Below the pieces are notes generated by a model. That model worked only from the letters and a program-made list of their open reading frames with translations, was not told where the DNA came from and made no database searches. A stretch of DNA of 14,236 nt from an uncultured Clostridium sp. (GTDB lineage: Bacteria; Bacillota; Clostridia; TANB77; CAG-508), in the NCBI GenBank assembly GCA_948465625.1, contig CAOJXM010000004.1, positions 1 to 14,236 of the forward strand. The letters are read 5' to 3'. The first letter of the stretch is position 1. Each line of letters begins with the position of its first letter. The translations under genes and the position numbers were made by a program. Below are positions 8,014 through 14,236 of the stretch, piece by piece.

Positions 8014-8029
8014 TTAACCTTAAATTAAA

Positions 8030-8143
8030 TTATCCTTGTCTTTGTTTGTGTTTAGGATTTTCGCAAATTACTCTTATTGTTCCTTTTCTTTTTATTACTT
8101 TACATTTTTCGCATATTGGTTTTACTGATGGTCTTACTTTCAT
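8030..8143 (-). CDS. rpmJ: 50S ribosomal protein L36
   Basis: 37 residues from ATG at 8141-8143, with an AGAGGTG ribosome site. The small basic L36 protein binds 23S rRNA in the large subunit. 'MKVRPSVKPICEKCKVIKRK' opens the protein; Cys11, Cys14, Cys27 and His32 make this the zinc-ribbon form. Full length and typical place between infA and rpsM, though both flanking gaps (240 and 187 bases) are much longer than usual. Confidence 0.97.
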   Translation of the reverse strand: MKVRPSVKPICEKCKVIKRKGTIRVICENPKHKQRQG

Positions 8144-8216
8144 TTCCTTTCACCTCTTTATAATTAAGATTTTTGGGTTAAGTTTTTATATAGACAGTAT
8201 AAATACTGCTTTTAAC

Positions 8217-8391
8217 AAAATAATTATGCAATCTTGACAAAGCAAGATGCGTTTTTCTTTCTTTTCCAAATAAATTCAAAATGGTATATTTCAAGGAAAG
8301 CAAGCAATTATTTTTGAGATTGTACGATGGTACATCGAAAAAATAATTGTGCAGTCTTGACGAAGAAAGATGCCGTTTTCAATTTATTTGG
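8217..8391. repeat. composite inverted/direct repeat between infA and rpmJ
   Basis: Two 41-base direct copies (8217-8257 and 8340-8380) agree at 35 positions, and each contains a short hairpin (GCA-TCTT... / ...AAGATGC with one bulged base). The second copy is also the right arm of a long imperfect palindrome, 8266-8391: the ends are perfect 11-bp inverted repeats (CCAAATAAATT at 8266-8276, AATTTATTTGG at 8381-8391), AATAATT-type arms pair near the centre, and the tip is TGTAC-GATG-GTACA (5-bp stem). The right end overlaps the stop and last two codons of infA. A further small palindrome (CAGTAT/ATACTG) lies near 8195-8208. Possibly a small inserted repeat, an RNA processing site or an attenuator; identity unknown. 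Confidence 0.6.
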
Positions 8392-8602
8392 CACGCCAGG
8401 TAATACGACCACGGGTCAAATCATATGGTGAAAGTTCTACTTTCACTTTATCCCCTGGTAATATTTTTATGTAGTTCATTCTAAGTTTGCCAGAAATGTG
8501 AGCTAATATTTGATGCCCATTTTCTAATTCAACCTTAAAATTGGTATTTGGTAGGTTTTCTACAACCGTTCCCTCTACTTCAATTACATCTTCTTTTGCC
8601 AA
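8384..8602 (-). CDS. infA: translation initiation factor IF-1
   Basis: 72 residues, the standard length. IF-1 is an OB-fold protein that binds the A site of the 30S subunit and helps IF-2 and IF-3 select the initiator tRNA. 'MAKEDVIEVEGTVVENLPN', 'VELENGHQILAHISGKLRMN' and 'YDLTRGRITWRAK' are diagnostic. The start is TTG (8600-8602), with AGGAG nine bases upstream. It has its own exact-consensus promoter, so it can be expressed apart from adk and map. Confidence 0.98.
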   Translation of the reverse strand: MAKEDVIEVEGTVVENLPNTNFKVELENGHQILAHISGKLRMNYIKILPGDKVKVELSPYDLTRGRITWRAK

Positions 8603-8659
8603 TCTTCTTCACTCCTTAAATTAAGTAAATATTTATACTTTTACACAATTAGCTTATAT

Positions 8660-8688
8660 ATTATATAGTACTTTTACAATATTGTCAA
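8660..8688 (-). promoter_or_regulatory. exact-consensus internal promoter for infA and the ribosomal genes
   Basis: On the minus strand TTGACA (8683-8688), 17 bases, TATAAT (8660-8665): a perfect sigma-A match. The -35 box lies within the final codons of map (Ile-Leu-Thr-Ile-Leu), so map's coding end doubles as promoter sequence. It explains how infA to rplQ can be expressed strongly without the adk promoter. Confidence 0.8.
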
Positions 8689-9444
8689 TATTTTTGGCTC
8701 TTTTTCTGTAATTAATATTGTATTTTCATAATGGGCTGCTAATTCTCCATCTTCTGTTACAATGGTCCAACCATCTTCTAAAACTAAAATGTCTGGTTTT
8801 CCTACCATTACCATGGGCTCAATGGCAAGTGTCATCCCTGCTTCTAGTTTGATGCCTTTTCCTGCTTTTCCATAGTTTGGTATCCCTGGATCTTCATGCA
8901 TGCTTCTTCCAATGCCATGTCCTTGAAATTCTTTTACTACACTATATCCTTTACTTTGTACAAATTCTCCTATTGCATGGCATACATCACCAATTCGATT
9001 TCCTGCTTTTGCATATTGGATTCCTTCAAAAAAGGCCTGCTTGGTGACTTCCATTAATTCTTGTGCTTTTTTACTTACCTTTCCAACTGCATAGGTTCTT
9101 GCTGCATCTCCATGGTAACCATCTTTATAGGTTACTAAATCGATACTTACAATATCGCCTTCTTGCAAAATTGCTCGTGCAGAAGGGATTCCATGAATTA
9201 ATTCATCATTAACAGAGGCACAAATGGTAGAAGGGAAGTCTATTACTCCCTTTTCTCCACTTGGATATCCTTTTTGTGCTGGTATACCACCATTTTCTCT
9301 AATTACTCTTTCTGCTATTTTATCTAGTTCTAATGTACTAATTCCTGGCTTAATTGCTTTTTCTATTTCTTGATGAACCAATGCCGTGATTCTGCATGCT
9401 TCTTTCATTCGTTCAATTTCGCGTTTTGATTTAATGTCTACCAT
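8674..9444 (-). CDS. map: methionine aminopeptidase, type I
   Basis: 256 residues. The enzyme removes the N-terminal methionine from new proteins in the cytoplasm using two metal ions. The five ligands are visible: Asp102 ('SIDLVTYKDGYHG'), Asp113 ('HGDAART'), His176 ('GHGIGR'), Glu209 ('AIEPM') and Glu240 ('HYENTILIT'); His84 ('ELIHGIPS') is the conserved catalytic-site histidine. There is no N-terminal zinc-finger or SH3-like extension. It starts two bases after the adk stop with GGAG inside the end of adk, so the two genes are translationally close. Its last codons contain the -35 box for infA. Confidence 0.97.
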   Translation of the reverse strand: MVDIKSKREIERMKEACRITALVHQEIEKAIKPGISTLELDKIAERVIRENGGIPAQKGYPSGEKGVIDFPSTICASVNDELIHGIPSARAILQEGDIVSIDLVTYKDGYHGDAARTYAVGKVSKKAQELMEVTKQAFFEGIQYAKAGNRIGDVCHAIGEFVQSKGYSVVKEFQGHGIGRSMHEDPGIPNYGKAGKGIKLEAGMTLAIEPMVMVGKPDILVLEDGWTIVTEDGELAAHYENTILITEKEPKILTIL

Positions 9445-9446
9445 TT

Positions 9447-10115
9447 TTAGAAATTCTCCTTTATTTCGCTTGCAACATCTTCTGCTACATCTTTTCCAAA
9501 TTTATTGATTTTTTCACTTACTTCGTGTGTTGATAATACTCCTTTATTGTCATAAAACTCTACTAATGGGCTAGTTTGTTTAAAGTAAGTTGCTAATCTA
9601 TCTTTTACAGTTGCTTCATTGTCATCTTTTCTTTGTATTAAGTCTGCTCCACATACATCACATTTTCCTTCTACTTTTGGTGGATTTAATTTTAAGTTAA
9701 ATACAGTTTTACATTCTTGGTTTGAACAAATTCTTCTTGTTACAATTCTTTGAATTACTTCTTCTTCTGGTGTCGTTAAATTAATTACCATATCTACTTT
9801 TTTACCTGATTTTGCAAAGAAATTGTCCAATTCTTTTGCTTGCTCTATGGTTCTTGGGAACCCATCTAAAATAACTCCATTTTGCATATCTGGCTCAGCT
9901 AATCTTGTTTCGATGATACGAATGGTTAATTCGTCTGGAACTAATGCCCCTTTTGATAAGTAGCTATCTAATTCTTTTGCCAAATCATCTTTTTTGGTAA
10001 TACATTCTCTAAAAATATCTCCACTTGATATATGTGGTATTCCTAATCTCTCCTTTAATATAGCTGCAACAGTTCCTTTGCCTGTTCCAGGTGCTCCTAA
10101 CATAATAATATTCAT
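9447..10115 (-). CDS. adk: adenylate kinase
   Basis: 222 residues from ATG at 10113-10115. The frame extends upstream to a GTG at 10124, but AGGAG at 10124-10128 is correctly spaced (8 bases) only for the 'MNIIMLGAPGTGKGT' start. It catalyses ATP + AMP = 2 ADP. The P-loop is residues 7-15 ('GAPGTGKGT') and the AMP-site motif is 'DGFPRT' near 84-89. The long LID domain carries a zinc knuckle of Cys130, Cys135, Cys152 and Cys155; the first pair is spaced Cys-x4-Cys rather than the commoner Cys-x2-Cys. It is the first gene of the operon here; the secY gene that usually precedes it is absent from the window. Confidence 0.97.
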   Translation of the reverse strand: MNIIMLGAPGTGKGTVAAILKERLGIPHISSGDIFRECITKKDDLAKELDSYLSKGALVPDELTIRIIETRLAEPDMQNGVILDGFPRTIEQAKELDNFFAKSGKKVDMVINLTTPEEEVIQRIVTRRICSNQECKTVFNLKLNPPKVEGKCDVCGADLIQRKDDNEATVKDRLATYFKQTSPLVEFYDNKGVLSTHEVSEKINKFGKDVAEDVASEIKENF

Positions 10116-10147
10116 AACATACACTCCTATCTTTTATTTTCTCTTAT

Positions 10148-10176
10148 AATATACAACTTCTTTTAGCATTATACAA
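10148..10176 (-). promoter_or_regulatory. candidate promoter of adk-map
   Basis: On the minus strand TTGTAT (10171-10176), 17 bases, TATATT (10148-10153), about 33 bases before the adk start. An overlapping TATAAT at 10168-10173 lacks a good -35 box. Confidence 0.4.
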
Positions 10177-10458
10177 TAGTATTTTAAAAAAAGCTAGTAG
10201 TTCATTTATTTTTTTGTTTTTTCTTCTGTTTCTCTTCTCTATGTCACATCTTGTCGAAATGTTTTTCTTGCATTTTTTATCACTCTATGATTTAATCATA
10301 TTATTAAATTGCATGTATATGCATATTTCATGATTTATTCTTTGTTGGTTCAACATTTTTCCAGAATAAAAATTTTAAAATTTATTAAAACATAGCTATT
10401 TTATGCTTCTTCTATGCACCATGCAATTTAAAATTTATTTCAATCAAGGAGGTTTTTT
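10177..10458. other. AT-rich spacer without a recognisable gene
   Basis: Between the adk promoter and the Rpn start no coding or RNA gene is visible. It holds short AT palindromes (ATGATT/AATCAT near 10298) and the 13-base TTTAAAATTTATT twice, near 10374 and 10428. An AGGAGG ribosome site at 10447-10452 belongs to the Rpn gene. A convincing promoter for that gene was not found. Confidence 0.5.
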
Positions 10459-11112
10459 ATGAACAATTTATTAATTCCCAAAATTGATGTGGTTTTCCAC
10501 TCTTTATTTCGTGTTGGTAACGAATCCATTACCAAATCTTTCATTTCTAGTATCATTGGTCACCATATTCATTCTATTCAATTGGATACTGAGCACCACT
10601 ATTGCTTGACCCCCAAAAGAAAAACTAGGTATTTTAGATTTAAAAGCAATCTTAGATAATGGTACCCTATGCAACGTTGAACTTCAATTAGTGGATAGCC
10701 ATAAAAATCTAAATCATTTTCTCTATTGTTGGTCTCGTCTCTTTTCCTCTCAATTCGTCAAAGGACAAGATTATTCTAAACTAAAAAAACCATTTATATT
10801 GCCATTTTAGACTATGAATTAGAGAGCAATGATTCTTTTGATTTTCATACTAAGTGGAAGATTATTAATTCCAAAAATGGGCATACCATATTAACAGATT
10901 TATTTGAATTACATATCATAGAATTACCAAAAGCACTAAAAGTCACAAATCTAAGCAGCCCTATTGTGCAATGGATGTTCTTTTTAAATAATCCAAATAC
11001 AATAGAGGTATTGGAAATGTCAGAAAAGAATTTAAGTATTGAAGAAGCACTAAAACGATTAGCCCAAATTAGTCAAAATAAGGAATTGCAAAGAGCCATT
11101 GAGTTAGAGTAA
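10459..11112 (+). pseudogene. Rpn family recombination-promoting nuclease/putative transposase (PD-(D/E)XK), two frameshifts
   Basis: The frame opens with AGGAGG and ATG and reads 'MNNLLIPKIDVVFHSLFRVG', typical of the Rpn/PDDEXK_2 transposase family. Near the C-run at 10610-10614 the homology moves to the +1 frame ('EKLGILDLKAILDNGTLCNV', then 'ELQLVD', 'FSSQFVKGQDYSKLKK'). At the A-run 10783-10789 it moves back ('AILDYELES', 'WKIINSKNGHTILTDLFELH', 'SSPIVQWMFFLNNPN') and ends at TAA 11110. One base gained and one lost give a net 217-codon length. The nuclease residues lie in the middle segment (Asp of 'GILDLKA', Glu and Gln of 'VELQLV'), so an unshifted product of 66 residues would be inactive. 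Family members cut DNA and promote RecA-independent recombination. Homopolymer indels could be decay, slippage control or sequencing error. Confidence 0.82.
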
Positions 11113-11168
11113 GTGGAAACCTTCTTCGTCTCTAATTCTTCAAAGCCTTTAAGTTTGCTATATATCAT

Positions 11169-11203
11169 AAATAGAAAAAAGGCATAATGCCTTTTTTCTA
11201 TTT
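11169..11203. terminator. bidirectional terminator between the Rpn gene and the LRR gene
   Basis: A perfect 16-bp stem (11169-11184 with 11188-11203) with a 3-base loop (TAA), an A-run in the left arm and a T-run in the right arm. It serves both converging genes and overlaps the stop codon and last Lys codon of the leftward LRR gene. Confidence 0.9.
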
Positions 11204-12490
11204 AATATCTTTATAACTATTATACTTTTTATAGAATACAACAGAGATTATAGCAATTGAGATTATAACAAATACGATTGCTATACTCACACCTGTTTGT
11301 GGTAATTTTCCAGTTGCTACAGTAGTATCTTTTTCACCTGTTGGTGTATCAACTTTTGGTGTTTCCGCATCGTTCTTTGGTGTTTCTGTATCATCCTTTT
11401 TAGGCTCTTCTGTTGGCTGATTTGGATTTGATGGTTTTGTTAAATATACATATTTAATATTATATTTTAAAGCATAATTATCAGCCATCGAATCTTTATA
11501 ACAATAAATTGTTAAATCATCATTGTGATTTTGGAATACTAAATCTGAATTATTATTATATCCTCCTATTTTTTCAACATTATCTAATATTGTAATTTTC
11601 TTTAGCAAAGAACAATCTTTGAATGCCCATAATCCTATTTCTTTTACTGTATTTGGTATTGTTATTTCTGCTATTGATGTATTTGCACACACATAATTTG
11701 GTACAACTGTCATTCCTTCTTCTAATACTATATTTTTCAAATTTGTACACCCTGCAAATGGCGCTCCTGATGCATCTTTGTTTAATGTCTTTGGTAGTTT
11801 TATACTTGTTAATTCAGTACAGTTTTTAAATGATTGGGCTCCTATTCTTTCAACATTTCCTAAATCTACTTTTGATAAACTTGTACATCCTGAAAATGCC
11901 CCTACTCCTATCTCTTTTACTGTACTTGGTATTGTCATTTCTGTTATTGATGTATTTGCACACACATAATTTGGTACAACTGTCATTCCTTCTTCTAATA
12001 CTATATTTTTCAAATTTGTACACCCTGCAAATGGCGCTCCTGATGCATCTTTGTTTAATGTCTTTGGTAGTTTTATACTTGTTAATTCAGTACAGTTTTT
12101 AAATGATTGGGCTCCTATTCTTTCAACATTTCCTAAATCTACTTTTGATAAACTTGTACATCCTGAAAATGCCCCTACTCCTATCTCTTTTACTGTACTT
12201 GGCATTGTTATATCTGTTATCTCTGTGGCTGATTTAAAAGCCTCACTTCCTAATGAAATTACTGTCTTTCCATCCAGTGTTGATGGAATTGTAACATTTC
12301 CTTTTAATTCTGTTGGATTTGTACATTTCAAATTTTCAATTTGGTTTGATTCATTTACCTCATATTCCCAATTTGCAGTTACTCCATTTATAGTAGATGT
12401 GAAAGTATATTTCTCTTTTGCCAATACAATTCAACTTAATCCTACTAATAACAAAATCATAATTAAAATACTAAAAATCTTTTTCAACAT
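11198..12490 (-). CDS. LRR_5 (BspA-like) leucine-rich repeat surface protein with LPXTG sortase anchor; TGA within the signal peptide
   Basis: The mature part is open from 12424 to TAG at 11198-11200 (408 codons). Residues 1-60 lead into LRR_5 repeats with 'IPSTVKEIGVGAFSGCTSL' and 'VERIGAQSFKNCTELTSI' patterns. A Pro/Thr/Glu/Lys-rich wall-spanning linker follows, then 'LPQTG', a hydrophobic helix and a basic tail: a complete sortase signal. The predicted start ATG at 12488-12490, with a GGGGGA ribosome site, gives a clear signal peptide ('MLKKIFSILIMILLLVGLS'), then TGA at 12431-12433, then 'IVLAKEKYTF' in the same frame. As read, export would fail unless the TGA is an error or is read through; internal initiation at TTG 12424 would lack a signal. 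Adhesion or host contact is inferred from the family. It has its own promoter. Confidence 0.8.
11672..12202. repeat. perfect 258-bp tandem duplication inside the LRR gene (period 273 bp)
   Basis: 11672-11929 and 11945-12202 are identical over 258 bases; the period is 273 bases (91 codons), so the frame is kept. Sequence outside the identical block is still similar but carries several changes. Each unit encodes roughly four LRR_5 repeats, including one 'APFAGCTNLKNIVLEEGM' segment. The complete identity points to a recent duplication or ongoing conversion. Confidence 0.95.
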
Positions 12491-12555
12491 TTGTATCCCC
12501 CTTATTTTATCTAAAAAGTGTTTTTTATACAAATTTCTTGTATAAATTCTTATTA

Positions 12556-12584
12556 TTTATATCATTACTTAAATTTTCTGTCAA
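12556..12584 (-). promoter_or_regulatory. promoter of the LRR surface-protein gene
   Basis: On the minus strand a perfect TTGACA (12579-12584), 17 bases, TATAAA (12556-12561), about 65 bases before the ATG. A 7-bp inverted repeat (TATACAA/TTGTATA, 12527-12545) lies in the untranslated leader and could be an operator or RNA hairpin. Confidence 0.7.
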
Positions 12585-12672
12585 TAGATTTTTATCATTT
12601 TCATTTATTCCTTAAATTTACCTTAAATTTATATTCTAGTATTTTGATTAAAAACCAGAGAGAAATTAATGT

Positions 12673-12754
12673 TGCCAATTCTTCCATTCCAGAAACAAAT
12701 GGAATGGAGAATAAAAATGAAGGAACTGTTAATTTATCTGGTAACAAATTGGCA
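12673..12754. other. structured intergenic segment upstream of the murC promoter, function unknown
   Basis: A 12-bp hairpin with one bulge (12678-12690 with 12701-12712, 10-base loop) is enclosed by TGCCAATT (12673-12680) and its complement AATTGGCA (12747-12754); a weaker TGTTA/TAACA stem lies between. No T-run follows the strong hairpin. The plus-strand translation here looks protein-like ('VANSSIPETNGMENKNEG') but has no credible start or ribosome site, so it may be a gene remnant. Confidence 0.4.
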
Positions 12755-12803
12755 TTGTTATTGTATAAATTTCACACTTTTTACACATAATCCATATAAT
12801 ATA

Positions 12804-12832
12804 TTGAAAAATTTTAGTAAAACAGATATAAT
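12804..12832 (+). promoter_or_regulatory. promoter of murC
   Basis: TTGAAA (12804-12809), 17 bases, TATAAT (12827-12832), 35 bases before the start codon. A near-consensus sigma-A-type promoter. Confidence 0.75.
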
Positions 12833-12867
12833 CTAGATGTTTTAAAAAAGAAAAGGGAGTGCTTACA

Positions 12868-14236
12868 TTGGCAAATATAGAAAATATAAAGAAATACAAA
12901 CATATACATATGATTGGTATTGGTGGCGTTAGCATGAGTGGAATTGCTGAAATTTTACATCATTGGGACTTTCATGTAACTGGTTCTGATAGCAATTATT
13001 CTGAAATAATCGACAAACTAATCAAAACAGGAATCCCTGTTACCATTGGACACGACTATGATAACCTAGCAAAAGCAGATGCAGTAGTTTATACTGCAGC
13101 CGTTCATGAGGATGACCCTGAAATGGTGCGTGCAAGAGAACTTGGTATTCCCATTATTGAAAGATGTGATTTTTTAGGTGAACTAACAAAATCTTTTGAA
13201 AATACCATTGGTGTTTCTGGAACCCATGGAAAAACAACTACTACCTCTATGGTTTCTATTTGTTTTTTAAAAGCAAATCTTGACCCTAGCATTCAAGTTG
13301 GTGGTATTTTAAATCAATTAGATGGAAATTATAAAGTAGGAAATAGTGAACATTTCATTATCGAAGCTTGTGAATATGTAGAAAGTTTTTTAAAATTTCG
13401 ACCAAAAGCAGAAATTATCCTAAATATCGATAATGACCACTTAGACTACTTTAAAACATTTGACCATATCAAAGAAGCCTTTGCAAAATATGTAAAACTT
13501 CTTCCTGATGATGGTGTTTTAGTGTTAAATGGAGATGATAAAAATTGCTTAGACTTAGCCGTTTTAACCAAAGCAACTACGATTACTTATGGAATCGAAA
13601 ATACACAAGCTGACTTTGTAGCAAGCAACATCACCTTCAATGATGATGGATTTGCTTCATTTGATGTTCATTATCAAAATCAATTGTTTGGTCACTTTGC
13701 TTTATCCGTTGCTGGAAAGCATAATGTTTTAAATGCACTTGCTTGTATTACTTTATGTCATTATTATGGCATTTCACAAGAAGCAATTAGGCAAGGCTTA
13801 CAAGAATTTACAGGTGCTCATAGAAGATTAGAATACAAAGGTAAAGTAAATCAAGCCTCTGTTTATGATGATTATGCCCATCATCCAACTGAAATTGTGG
13901 CAACTAAAAATGCGTTATATCATAAAAAATTTCATGAAGCTTGGGTTATTTTCCAACCACATACCTATAGTAGAACCAAAAGTCTTTTAGATGATTTTGC
14001 CAATGCTTTAATTGGGTTTGACCATATTATTATAACCGATATTTATGCAGCAAGAGAAACTAATACTTACAACATTTCTTCTCTTGACTTAGTTGATAAA
14101 ATAAAAGAACTTGGAAAAGAATGTATTTATCTTTCCGAGTTTAGCAAAATTGCAGATTACATCAAACAAAACGTCCAAGAAAATGATATTATATTAACAT
14201 TAGGTGCTGGAACGGTTACTAATATTGGACCAATGA
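12868..14236 (+). CDS. murC: UDP-N-acetylmuramate--L-alanine ligase (3' end cut by window edge)
   Basis: 456 codons are open, close to the whole usual length of about 455-460. MurC adds L-alanine to UDP-N-acetylmuramic acid with ATP, the first step of the peptidoglycan stem peptide, in the cytoplasm. The N-terminal nucleotide-binding fold is shown by 'HMIGIGGVSMSGIAEIL', the P-loop by 'GVSGTHGKTTTTSM' (Gly118-Lys122-Thr123), the central domain by 'EACEYVESFLKFRPK' and 'NIDNDHLDYF', and the C-terminal domain by 'VYDDYAHHPTEI' and 'FQPHTYSRTKSL'. The start is TTG (12868-12870), chosen because GGGAG lies 8 bases upstream; the next ATG would remove part of the nucleotide fold. No in-frame stops. 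It diverges from the LRR gene. Confidence 0.96.
   Translation, partial: MANIENIKKYKHIHMIGIGGVSMSGIAEILHHWDFHVTGSDSNYSEIIDKLIKTGIPVTIGHDYDNLAKADAVVYTAAVHEDDPEMVRARELGIPIIERCDFLGELTKSFENTIGVSGTHGKTTTTSMVSICFLKANLDPSIQVGGILNQLDGNYKVGNSEHFIIEACEYVESFLKFRPKAEIILNIDNDHLDYFKTFDHIKEAFAKYVKLLPDDGVLVLNGDDKNCLDLAVLTKATTITYGIENTQADFVASNITFNDDGFASFDVHYQNQLFGHFALSVAGKHNVLNALACITLCHYYGISQEAIRQGLQEFTGAHRRLEYKGKVNQASVYDDYAHHPTEIVATKNALYHKKFHEAWVIFQPHTYSRTKSLLDDFANALIGFDHIIITDIYAARETNTYNISSLDLVDKIKELGKECIYLSEFSKIADYIKQNVQENDIILTLGAGTVTNIGPM

Noticed and set aside
8217..8391. CRISPR-like array between infA and rpmJ
   Set aside because: Only two diverged 41-base copies with a palindromic segment between them; no regular spacers and no cas genes.
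4100..12433. TGA read as an amino acid (recoded genetic code), suggested by TGA in the LRR signal peptide and at the clipped end of the HTH regulator
   Set aside because: All Trp codons I checked (rpoA, rpsD, rpsK, infA, metK, LRR) are TGG, and the long intact frames of vanW (595 codons) and murC (456 codons) contain no in-frame TGA. A recoded AT-rich genome would use TGA often. The TAA in metK would also not be explained.
11623..12545. Several plus-strand Leu/Phe-rich frames, two nearly identical
   Set aside because: They are antisense shadows of the LRR gene; the apparent duplication is the tandem repeat of that gene.

Overview
This is an AT-rich stretch of a low-GC Gram-positive chromosome, most likely a member of the Clostridia. 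Four things support that: rpsD lies inside the alpha operon (rpsM-rpsK-rpsD-rpoA-rplQ); L17 is the long, insert-bearing form; a protein has the 'KGITLVALVIT...LILAGVSI' pilin-like leader; and there is an LPXTG-anchored LRR_5 surface protein. An uncultured gut lineage is plausible, but that is inference.

Layout. Positions 1-4726 carry four leftward genes: a VanW/G5 cell-wall protein cut by the window edge, metK (S-adenosylmethionine synthetase) interrupted by an in-frame TAA, a pilin-leader protein with a phage-tail-like C-terminus, and a regulator with three XRE-type HTH domains. The last three have recognisable sigma-A-type promoters; the pilin-leader gene, the regulator and the ribosomal operon (before the regulator) are each followed by a terminator hairpin. 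Positions 4856-10115 hold the leftward translation/transcription operon adk-map-infA-rpmJ-rpsM-rpsK-rpsD-rpoA-rplQ, closed by a strong terminator. An exact-consensus promoter lies inside the end of map and drives infA onward. Two spacers in this operon are unusually long and structured: a composite inverted/direct repeat between infA and rpmJ, and a hairpin leader between rpmJ and rpsM.

Upstream of adk, where secY is usual, there is a rightward Rpn-family (PD-(D/E)XK) nuclease/transposase gene broken by two compensating frameshifts. A 16-bp bidirectional terminator separates it from a leftward LRR_5/LPXTG surface protein. That protein carries a perfect 258-bp tandem duplication, and its signal peptide is interrupted by TGA. 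The rightward murC starts at a TTG codon behind a good promoter and runs off the right edge.

The core genes cover transcription (RpoA), ribosome assembly and initiation (InfA, L36, S13, S11, S4, L17), N-terminal methionine removal (Map), nucleotide balance (Adk), methyl-donor supply (MetK) and peptidoglycan precursor synthesis (MurC). The accessory genes concern the cell surface and mobile DNA. No defence island, CRISPR array, tRNA or rRNA was seen. Several reading frames are broken by single-base events (metK, the LRR signal peptide, Rpn twice), so either local gene decay or sequence error must be considered. A changed genetic code is unlikely, because TGG encodes Trp throughout and the long intact genes contain no in-frame TGA.
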